The position numbers were made by a program, and so were the translations under genes. From JAYWIG01 sp043789035 (GTDB lineage: Bacteria; Pseudomonadota; Gammaproteobacteria; Burkholderiales; Burkholderiaceae_E), in the NCBI GenBank assembly GCA_043789035.1, contig JAYWIG010000261.1, positions 1 through 9,128 of the forward strand: 9,128 nt of DNA, written 5' to 3'. How positions within the stretch are numbered: position 1 is the first letter of the stretch; the number at the start of each line of letters is the position of its first letter. The notes beneath the pieces are model-generated. The model did no database searches, was not told where the DNA came from, and was given only the letters and a program-made list of their open reading frames with translations. Positions 1-5,425 of the stretch are shown one piece after another.

Positions 1-79
1 TATCGTTGTCGGCCACGGTGGTTTCGAATTTGTCGGTAACAAGTGTTTCGACTGCGGCGTTAGTGTTGTTGGTGGCCAT
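1..79 (-). CDS. 5' end of a hypothetical protein, cut by the window edge
   Basis: Only the first 26 codons are visible, beginning MATNNTNAAVETLVTDKFET and continuing TVADND before the edge. The start is chosen because AAAGGA lies 8 bases upstream on the minus strand. An in-frame ATG three codons further up would sit almost on top of that ribosome site. The visible peptide is hydrophilic, rich in Thr, Asn and Ala, and has no signal peptide. Small cytoplasmic proteins such as phasins or the ElaB/DUF883 group can start in this style, but 26 residues are too few to assign a family. The gene diverges from the hydrolase at 141, with a 61-base gap that must hold both promoters. The function is unknown. 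The existence of the gene rests on the ribosome site and the open frame. Confidence 0.55.
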   Translation of the reverse strand, partial: MATNNTNAAVETLVTDKFETTVADND

Positions 80-140
80 GATGTGCATCCTTTCTAAGAC
101 AAGTTCGCTATTATTGAATGAACTACAAAAGGGGCCGAGG

Positions 141-1172
141 ATGAGACAAAAAATACGCAGCTTGTTATCGATATCTGCCGTCATCGGCTTAACAGCATGC
201 TCAACAACTGGCATACAACTTGCCGACATGGGCTCATTTCACGTGGGCGGCCGCGAGGTGGTCATTAGTGGTAAACCTGTTAAAGAAGTGCTGTTCACCC
301 CTGGCGGCGTGCCAGCAAAAGTCGATCCGAATGGTGTTTACCAAGTCGAACAAATGTACGTGCAGTACTTCGTGCCTTCGAATAAACGCGGCAGCATTCC
401 AATTTTGCTATGGCATGGTGGTGGATTAACTGGCGTAACTTACGAAACCACCCCCGATGGCCGCGAAGGTTGGTTGAATTATTTCGTGAAGCAAGGTTGG
501 AGTGTTTACAACTCCGATGCGGTAGAGCGTGGCCGTTCTGGATGGGCCTCCTATCCGGATATCTTTAAAACGGAGCCGATTTTCTTGACCAAGGAAAACC
601 CCTTCGAGCGCTTTCGAATCGGCGACGGTGCAGGCTCCTATAACAAAGATACTGGGAAAGCCAAGCCGCTACCCGGTAACCAATTCCCATTAACCGGGTA
701 TGACAATTTCACCAAGCAAGTCGTACCGCGCTGGACATCGACAGACGACGTCACCATCGCCGCCTACACTGAGCTCGTCGACAAGGTATGCCCGTGTGTA
801 ATTCTGTTTCATTCTCAAGCAGGCCAATTTGGCTACAAGGTAGCGCAAGCAAGGCCCGATAAAGTAAAGGCGTTGATTGCCGTTGAACCTGCAGGCGTAG
901 GTGACCCTAAGCAAGCCGCCAAGCTAGCAGCTATTCCTATTTTGCAAATCTATGGCGACTATATCGAGAACGATTCACGTTGGCCAACTATTCGCAAAAA
1001 CGGCATCGCGTTCGTCGATGAAGTGCGCAAAGCGGGAGGCAGTGCCGATGTGGTTGATCTTCCCAAGGTCGGCATTAAAGGCAATTCCCACATGCTGATG
1101 ATGGACAAGAACAATCTAGAAGTCGCTGCGCTAATTCAAAAATGGTTGGCGAGTAAAGGGCTATACCAGTAA
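141..1172 (+). CDS. Lipoprotein alpha/beta hydrolase (esterase 713-like)
   Basis: A 343-residue alpha/beta hydrolase, probably an esterase held in the membrane by a lipid anchor facing the periplasm. The signal peptide ends in the lipobox LTAC, with Cys20 as the lipidated residue. Visible motifs are the oxyanion HGGG (92-95), YETTPDGREGW (101-111), the nucleophile elbow HSQAG with Ser225, VEP with Glu249, YGD with Asp273, and GNSH with His317. These blocks match what I recall of Alcaligenes esterase 713 (PDB 1QLW), including a Ser-Gln nucleophile and a Glu after strand six, so the likely triad is Ser225-Glu249-His317. The elbow lacks the usual first Gly. The frame is open back to base 6, but the ATG at 141 is preferred: it gives the lipoprotein signal, has AAAAGGGG just upstream, and avoids the divergent gene. 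The stop codon abuts the TAXI start, so the two are probably co-transcribed. The substrate is unknown. Confidence 0.88.
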   Translation: MRQKIRSLLSISAVIGLTACSTTGIQLADMGSFHVGGREVVISGKPVKEVLFTPGGVPAKVDPNGVYQVEQMYVQYFVPSNKRGSIPILLWHGGGLTGVTYETTPDGREGWLNYFVKQGWSVYNSDAVERGRSGWASYPDIFKTEPIFLTKENPFERFRIGDGAGSYNKDTGKAKPLPGNQFPLTGYDNFTKQVVPRWTSTDDVTIAAYTELVDKVCPCVILFHSQAGQFGYKVAQARPDKVKALIAVEPAGVGDPKQAAKLAAIPILQIYGDYIENDSRWPTIRKNGIAFVDEVRKAGGSADVVDLPKVGIKGNSHMLMMDKNNLEVAALIQKWLASKGLYQ

Positions 1173-2162
1173 ATGAAGATTACAAGACGAGCTTTTTTGG
1201 GTTCTTCAACGGGCCTATTTTTATCCGGTTGTGGAACTATGAAATCGCCCCCAACTTCTAAAGTCGAGCAACTCTCAATTTATGCTGCTGGTCAAGGCAG
1301 TGCCTTTCTTCCTTATGCGCAGGGCTTAGCTGGTTTTTTAACTAGCTCGGGTCTAAAGAGTGCTGCACTTGAGTCGACCGGCTCTATTGAAAATATTCGA
1401 AAGATCGAAGGCGATAAGCCCGACGCGAAAAACGCAGTTCTAGGCACGGTATTTTTGGGCACTGCTTTTGAAGCCGTTACAGGCACTGGCAGTTGGACTG
1501 CAGGCCACAAACATAGCAACCTCAGAGCGCTATTTCCGATGTATGAAACATCCTTTCAAATTGTCACAATTGCGCCCGGGCTTAATAATTTGAAATCCAT
1601 TGCCAGTAAGCGTGTTGGGGTTGGCCCAGCGGGAGGCCCCGCTGAAAGCTTCTTCAAGGGATTGCTAGAGGCCACAGGCTTGAATGCACAGACAGTAACG
1701 GGCACGCCAACAGCGCTTGCTAGCGATTTAACGGCCGGGAGAATCGATGCGCTTTGGCAAGGCGCAGCATTGCCTATTCCTGCAATCAAACAAATTACTG
1801 ATGCAGGCACTGCAACAGTTTTCGGATTGAGTGAGGATGAACTTACCGCGATGCTGAAGCGCTTTGCGTTTCTAAGCCCTGCAACGATTACCGCAAATAC
1901 TTACCAGGGGCAAAACACGCCTTTAAAGAGTGTGGCGGCTTGGAACTTTGTGATGTGTCATAAAGATCTAACTGAGGATGACGCTTACTTCATCACACGC
2001 GCGGTGCTCGCCGTAAAAGATCCCGAGTTGATTCACACTAGTGCACTACCCACGCGTAAAGAAAATGCGATTAACAACTCAACGATCCCCTTTCATACTG
2101 GGGCTCTGAAATTTTATGCACAGCAGGGCATTGTTTTAACAAGAGCTCACCCAATCGGGTGA
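1173..2162 (+). CDS. TAXI-family TRAP solute receptor, Tat-type lipoprotein
   Basis: A 329-residue extracytoplasmic solute receptor of the TAXI branch of TRAP transporters, which typically bind carboxylates or amino acids. The N-terminus carries a twin-arginine motif, TRRAFLG (4-10), then a lipobox ending LSGC with Cys20. The protein is therefore predicted to be exported folded and then lipidated. Family signs are SIYAAGQGSAFLPYAQGLA near the start, VGVGPAGGPAESFFKGLLE (148-166), GRIDALWQGA (189-198) and FHTGALKFYAQQGI (307-320). The ATG follows the hydrolase stop with no gap. AAAGGG lies 12 bases upstream, a long spacing, so translation is probably coupled to the hydrolase. No DctM-type permease lies in the window, so its transport partner must be elsewhere or it may serve in sensing. 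The family call is firm; the ligand is unknown. Confidence 0.88.
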   Translation: MKITRRAFLGSSTGLFLSGCGTMKSPPTSKVEQLSIYAAGQGSAFLPYAQGLAGFLTSSGLKSAALESTGSIENIRKIEGDKPDAKNAVLGTVFLGTAFEAVTGTGSWTAGHKHSNLRALFPMYETSFQIVTIAPGLNNLKSIASKRVGVGPAGGPAESFFKGLLEATGLNAQTVTGTPTALASDLTAGRIDALWQGAALPIPAIKQITDAGTATVFGLSEDELTAMLKRFAFLSPATITANTYQGQNTPLKSVAAWNFVMCHKDLTEDDAYFITRAVLAVKDPELIHTSALPTRKENAINNSTIPFHTGALKFYAQQGIVLTRAHPIG

Positions 2163-2183
2163 GTCAAACTTGTTTGATCTAAC

Positions 2184-2212
2184 TTAGCATAAGTGTTACA
2201 AAAATTTATACT
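2184..2212 (+). promoter_or_regulatory. Candidate sigma-70 promoter for the 2229 lipoprotein
   Basis: TTAGCA at 2184-2189 and TATACT at 2207-2212 are separated by 17 bases in the 66-base gap between the TAXI gene and the next lipoprotein. The -10 box is close to consensus and the -35 box matches at four of six positions. Transcription would start near 2219, leaving a leader of only about 10 bases, which is short for the AAGAAG-like ribosome site at 2216-2221. This is a weak prediction. No clear terminator precedes it, so read-through from the TAXI gene is also possible. Confidence 0.3.
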
Positions 2213-2228
2213 ATTAAGAAGTTAGAAA

Positions 2229-3527
2229 ATGCCAGTGAATCTTAAAGATAGCCCACTTTTGATTGCATTCCCAATTGCGCTAGCGCTCCTTGCCGCTGGC
2301 TGCGGTAGCGACTCAGCACCCACATCAACAGTAATCAGCGGTCAAGTAGTTAAAGGCCCTGTAAGTGGATCAAGTGTCTGCGTTTATGCGGTTACGGGAG
2401 GTGTTAAAGACACGAGCACTCTAGTTCCCTGCGTAAGTACGGATGCGGCTGGAAACTATACGTTTACCAGTTTTTCGTATACTGGGGACGTGGCTATTGA
2501 AGCGACTGGGGGTACCTACAAAAATGAGGCTACCGGATTAACAACAACGTTGGGCGCACCGCTTAAAACACTCATGTCTGCGCAAGGTGGCACTATGAGT
2601 GGCGTGGTTACTCCTCTGACAACGATTGCTTACTCATCAAGCTCAGCTCTAAGTAATGCTGCATTCACCCAAGCGGCTGGTATTGTTGCCACTCAAGCAG
2701 GTTTAGCAGGTACAAATATTTTGACAACGGTGCCGACCTTTGCAGGAGCTAACGGCATTACCGCGACGAACGCATACGCAACAGTTTTGGGTGCATTTGC
2801 ACAGTATCAACAGACAGGTGGATTCACCACGGCCCAAGCACTCAGCGCTTGGACATCGGCAAACCAAGCGGCCTTTCAAACGGCAATATCTGTATACGCT
2901 GCATATGCAGGTGTCATTGCAGCAAATCTGCCCAGCACATTAAATTTTGCAGCAGCAACCACCACTACCGGCACCACTGCAAGCACCACTACAAGTAATA
3001 CTGCCGCCAGCGGTACTGGTACTGGCACCGGTACTCCGCCCACGGCGACAGCCACTGTCACAGGGCAACGCATTTTGCTGACCTATTCCGCTGCCACGGC
3101 TGACTATAACGGCTCTGCGGTGACTATCGATCTACCTGAGAGTGCTTCGAGCGCGTTTCCTGGAACGGTAAATGCCGTTACACCGAGCTATTTTCAGGCT
3201 TCCCCTGCACGGCAGGTTCAATTCACTTTTGCATCGCCGGGTGGTACTGGCATAGCAGTCATAGTGCCAGGTACATATACGGTAGGTGCTACCACCGGTT
3301 TGTGGGCTACGGCGTTCTACAATGAGGGGGCTACCAATGGTTGGGAAGGCACGTCTGGCACGTTAGTGGTAGAGTCAGTAGTTGGAGACATCGTAACTTT
3401 CCGATTTGTTGATGTTCGCTTAGCTCCGAGTCGTCGGTTCGGCAGTACCTCATCGACAGGTAGCTTTACATTCAACGGCCCAGGAAGAGCTAAAACGAGT
3501 TGCCTTACTGCGGCACTGTGCCTTTGA
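2229..3527 (+). CDS. Secreted lipoprotein, beta-rich, with a Thr/Gly linker
   Basis: A 432-residue predicted lipoprotein of unknown function. The signal peptide ends LLAAGC, with Cys25 the likely lipidated residue, followed by GSDSAP as a short tether. Residues about 36-100 (SGQVVKGPVSGSSVCVYAV, then DAAGNYTF) resemble a carboxypeptidase-regulatory-like beta sandwich, with Cys51 and Cys68 possibly bonded. Residues about 110-240 are Ala/Thr-rich and probably helical. Residues 243-275 are a low-complexity Thr/Ser/Gly/Pro linker. The remainder (about 276-432) is a second beta-rich domain ending with Cys426 and Cys431. The protein has almost no charged residues before the C-terminal domain, as expected for a surface or periplasmic protein. 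It stands between two transport receptors but shows no catalytic motif. A weak purine-rich ribosome site precedes the ATG. I recognise no named family; a surface or cell-envelope structural role is an inference. Confidence 0.72.
   Translation: MPVNLKDSPLLIAFPIALALLAAGCGSDSAPTSTVISGQVVKGPVSGSSVCVYAVTGGVKDTSTLVPCVSTDAAGNYTFTSFSYTGDVAIEATGGTYKNEATGLTTTLGAPLKTLMSAQGGTMSGVVTPLTTIAYSSSSALSNAAFTQAAGIVATQAGLAGTNILTTVPTFAGANGITATNAYATVLGAFAQYQQTGGFTTAQALSAWTSANQAAFQTAISVYAAYAGVIAANLPSTLNFAAATTTTGTTASTTTSNTAASGTGTGTGTPPTATATVTGQRILLTYSAATADYNGSAVTIDLPESASSAFPGTVNAVTPSYFQASPARQVQFTFASPGGTGIAVIVPGTYTVGATTGLWATAFYNEGATNGWEGTSGTLVVESVVGDIVTFRFVDVRLAPSRRFGSTSSTGSFTFNGPGRAKTSCLTAALCL
3012..3035 (+). repeat. 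Four tandem 6-base units coding Gly-Thr
   Basis: GGTACT, GGTACT, GGCACC and GGTACT run head to tail inside the linker of the 2229 lipoprotein, each coding Gly-Thr. The 6-base period keeps the frame, so gain or loss of units would change linker length without breaking the gene. One unit already differs at two third positions, so recent slippage is not evident. The surrounding ACC/ACT-rich stretch (2958-3000) is also repetitive. Confidence 0.65.
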
Positions 3528-3603
3528 CAACAGTTGCGCTTTTTCACAAAGCTAACAAGATATCGGCCCGAACGCAACTTCGATCCCCTCGTTCTAAGGG
3601 GGA

Positions 3604-3696
3604 GGCAATTCCCACATGCTGATGATGGACAAGATTAATTTGGAACTTGCCGCGCTGATTAAGAGATGATTGGCAAGTAAAGGGCTCTACTATTAG
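3604..3696 (+). pseudogene. Decayed C-terminal fragment of a second esterase 713-like hydrolase
   Basis: These 93 bases align without gaps to the last 93 bases of the intact hydrolase (1080-1172), with 76 identical positions by hand count. The first 30 bases, coding GNSHMLMMDK and so including the catalytic histidine, are identical. In frame the fragment reads on as INLELAALIKR, then a TGA where the intact gene has the TGG of Trp335, then LASKGLYY and a TAG stop at the homologous place. Upstream of 3604 a weak resemblance may continue to about 3580, but the frame is lost and a TAA lies just before. No start codon, signal peptide or nucleophile region is present. It lies 29 bases before the Bug gene, the position expected for the last gene of a hydrolase-receptor pair. 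It is non-coding now; whether the RNA has any role is unknown. Confidence 0.88.
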
Positions 3697-3725
3697 GCAC
3701 TTTAGAAATTGATTGTGGAAACAAG

Positions 3726-4697
3726 ATGAGTTTTTCTCGCCGCATTGCGTTTGTCATAGCCTTAGTTTTAGCCACACCCATCGCAATTGCACAAGACTAT
3801 CCTAACAAACCCATCAAGCTAATCGTTCCCTATCCTCCGGGTGGTGCGACCGACGTGATCGGTCGAGTGATGGGGCAAAAGTTATCGGCTGCTTTAGGGC
3901 AGCAAGTGGTTTTAGAAAATCGGGCTGGTGCCGGTGGCAATATCGGTGCAGGTGCCGTCGCAAAAGCACCTGCTGATGGTTACACCTTGCTAATGGGTGC
4001 GTTGACTAGCCATTCGATTAATGCGGCGTTAAACCCAGCTGCAACGCCTTTCGATATTCAAAAGAGCTTTGCTCCGATTGCTATCGTCGGCAACGTACCT
4101 TTGGTGTTCGTTGTTCACCCTAGCGTGAAAGCGAATACGCTTCAAGAATTAATTGCGTTGGCTAAAGCCAAGCCTGGCGCTCTCGCCTTTGCTTCATCGG
4201 GCAGTGGTTCGCCGCAGCACCTAGCGAGTGAAATGTTTAAACGTATGGTCGGCATCGACATCTTGCACATCCCCTACAAAGGCAGTGGTCCAGCCATGGT
4301 CGATCTCATCGGCGGCCAAGTGCAAGCGATGATTGAGACTGCACCATCGGCACATACCTTCGTAAAGTCTGGCCAGATTCGTGCTTTGGCAACCACCACA
4401 TCACAACCGATTGATACCCTGCCCGGCTTGCCTACTCCAACTCAAGCGGGTTTATCCGGTTTTGAGGTGACATCGAAGTTTGGCTTGGCCGCACCTGCCG
4501 GAACGCCGCCTGCGATCATCAACCGGTTGAATAATGAACTGAAGAAAATTCTTAGCGACCCTGAGGTAAAAGCACAGTTGTTAGGCCAAGGCGCGGTATC
4601 AACTTTTACGACGCCTGAAGACGCCAGCAAAGCCATCGCCGCCGAATATGCCAAGTGGGCGAAGGTGATTAAAGAGGGCAATATTAAGCCTGATTAA
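3726..4697 (+). CDS. Bug-family tripartite tricarboxylate transporter (TTT) substrate-binding protein
   Basis: A 323-residue periplasmic receptor of the Bug/TctC family, which captures small carboxylates or related solutes for TctAB-type permeases. A Sec signal peptide (MSFSRRIAFVIALVLATPIAIA) is probably cut after Ala22, leaving mature QDYPNKPIKLIVPYPPGG. Family hallmarks are YPPGGATD (36-43) in the first ligand loop, ENRAGAGGNIGAGAVAKAP (64-82), DGYTLLMG (84-91) and HIPYKGSGPA (181-190) in the second ligand loop. Length is typical. GGAA lies 5 bases before the ATG. A remnant of a hydrolase precedes it, and there are no tctA or tctB genes in the window, so this is an orphan receptor, as is common in Bordetella and relatives, where Bug genes are greatly expanded. 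Its last four bases overlap the end of the convergent toxin gene. The ligand cannot be read from the sequence. Confidence 0.93.
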   Translation: MSFSRRIAFVIALVLATPIAIAQDYPNKPIKLIVPYPPGGATDVIGRVMGQKLSAALGQQVVLENRAGAGGNIGAGAVAKAPADGYTLLMGALTSHSINAALNPAATPFDIQKSFAPIAIVGNVPLVFVVHPSVKANTLQELIALAKAKPGALAFASSGSGSPQHLASEMFKRMVGIDILHIPYKGSGPAMVDLIGGQVQAMIETAPSAHTFVKSGQIRALATTTSQPIDTLPGLPTPTQAGLSGFEVTSKFGLAAPAGTPPAIINRLNNELKKILSDPEVKAQLLGQGAVSTFTTPEDASKAIAAEYAKWAKVIKEGNIKPD

Positions 4698-5098
4698 TCG
4701 TACCAATTTACGAGCTTCAAGCCTGGAACACGTAAGAATTCATTCGTGTTTCTAGTCACGAAAATCAGGTTGTGTGTTAGTGCAATACCAGCATGCTGTA
4801 AATCATAAGGGCCGATCGGCATTCCTACTTCTACTTTACTGAGCTGTGCTCGTGCTCTACCAGCGTGAGCTGCACAGTTTTCGTCAAACCCCAACACAGT
4901 AAATCGCGCTTTTATTTCATATAAAAAAGCTTGGCCTTTAGCTGGATTGTTGGACTTCGCAATTCCAAACTCGAGTTCGAAAACATTAATCGTACTGATG
5001 GCGATATCGCTGTCTAATTGTTTTTCAAGATTCGCTACACAATTGCCCATTCGTTTGCTAATGTAAATGAGCGCGTCGGTATCGAGTAAAAATTTCAC
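4694..5098 (-). CDS. vapC: VapC-type PIN-domain toxin ribonuclease
   Basis: A 134-residue PIN-domain protein, the size of a VapC toxin. VapC proteins are metal-dependent RNases that cut tRNA or rRNA when freed from their antitoxin. The acidic site is complete: Asp6 in FLLDTDALIY, Glu41 in INVFELEFG, Asp99 in IGPYDLQHAG, with Asn117 and Glu120 in TRNTNEF. The ending VPGLKLVNW is also typical. The start is GTG, not ATG: the frame opens with GTGAAATTT, and the GTG overlaps the antitoxin stop as GTGA, with GGAA five bases upstream. This overlap implies translational coupling, as usual for toxin-antitoxin pairs. The stop shares four bases (TTAA) with the end of the Bug gene on the other strand. 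Specific RNA target unknown. Confidence 0.9.
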   Translation of the reverse strand: MKFLLDTDALIYISKRMGNCVANLEKQLDSDIAISTINVFELEFGIAKSNNPAKGQAFLYEIKARFTVLGFDENCAAHAGRARAQLSKVEVGMPIGPYDLQHAGIALTHNLIFVTRNTNEFLRVPGLKLVNWYD

Positions 5099-5355
5099 AT
5101 CGATTCCAAATCGCGAACTGGAGCGAGATCAGCGTAGCGGCCCTCACCTAATAGAATGTCTAATCCTCCTAGCTTGTCCTCGCCGTAAATAGCGTCTAGA
5201 TCGTCAAGGAAATGTGACCAACTTTTAGTGGCCTTTTTCTCTTGGGCGTGGGCGTACTGTGCAAACCATTGGCTTACCGACAACTCTTCTTTTGCGGCAA
5301 CGGACTTTACAACTTCCAATGTACTGGTTGGTAGATAAATCGTGACTTGTGCCAT
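5095..5355 (-). CDS. vapB: Ribbon-helix-helix antitoxin of the VapBC pair
   Basis: An 86-residue protein beginning MAQVTIYLPTSTLEVVKSVA, the pattern of a ribbon-helix-helix DNA-binding fold: a short beta strand (VTIYL), a helix (STLEVVKSVAAKEE), then a turn and second helix (SVSQWFAQYAHAQ). The C-terminal half (KSWSHFLDDLDAIYGEDKLGG and on to LESM) is acidic and would wrap the toxin. The frame is open further upstream to 5442, but that stretch is AT-rich promoter DNA. The ATG at 5355 has GGAG six bases upstream and gives the conserved N-terminus. The gene precedes and overlaps the PIN toxin by four bases. The dimer is expected to repress its own operon, and repeated half-sites lie just upstream. 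The toxin type makes VapB the natural name, although the fold is the CopG/RHH type rather than AbrB. Confidence 0.87.
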   Translation of the reverse strand: MAQVTIYLPTSTLEVVKSVAAKEELSVSQWFAQYAHAQEKKATKSWSHFLDDLDAIYGEDKLGGLDILLGEGRYADLAPVRDLESM

Positions 5356-5366
5356 GAGGTGCTCCG

Positions 5367-5424
5367 AATACTTTATTTCAATATATAAATTATAATTTAA
5401 TTTTATATATAAAGTATACTTTAA
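5367..5424 (-). promoter_or_regulatory. AT-rich promoter/operator of the toxin-antitoxin operon
   Basis: Between the MFS stop and the antitoxin start, this stretch has only four G or C bases from 5367 to 5423. It holds a perfect 12-base palindrome, AAAGTATACTTT, at 5411-5422, and a further copy of the half-site ATACTTTA at 5368-5375, repeated at 5416-5423 and inverted (TAAAGTAT) at 5410-5417. An outer inverted pair (ATACTTTAT at 5368-5376 and ATAAAGTAT at 5409-5417) brackets an AT core. On the minus strand TATACT (5418-5413) could be a -10 box, with a weak TTGCTG -35 at 5442-5437 and an 18-base spacer; it would sit inside the palindrome. This is the expected design for repression by the ribbon-helix-helix antitoxin, by analogy only. 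Confidence 0.62.
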
Positions 5425-5425
5425 G

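Noticed and set aside
6..140. N-terminal extension of the hydrolase frame by 45 residues
   Set aside because: It removes the lipoprotein signal from the N-terminus and is antisense to a divergent gene with its own ribosome site. The ATG at 141 explains the data better.
2164..2177. Inverted repeat TCAAAC-TT-GTTTGA just after the TAXI stop, as a terminator
   Set aside because: The stem is six base pairs, AT-rich, with a two-base loop and no following T run. It may be a chance palindrome.
3528..3603. Possible terminator or small gene after the 2229 lipoprotein
   Set aside because: The CTTTG/CAAAG arms are too short and no convincing open frame with a ribosome site is present.
3604..3696. Remnant read as a functional small peptide
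   Set aside because: It is interrupted by TGA, lacks a start with a ribosome site, and matches the hydrolase C-terminus codon for codon.
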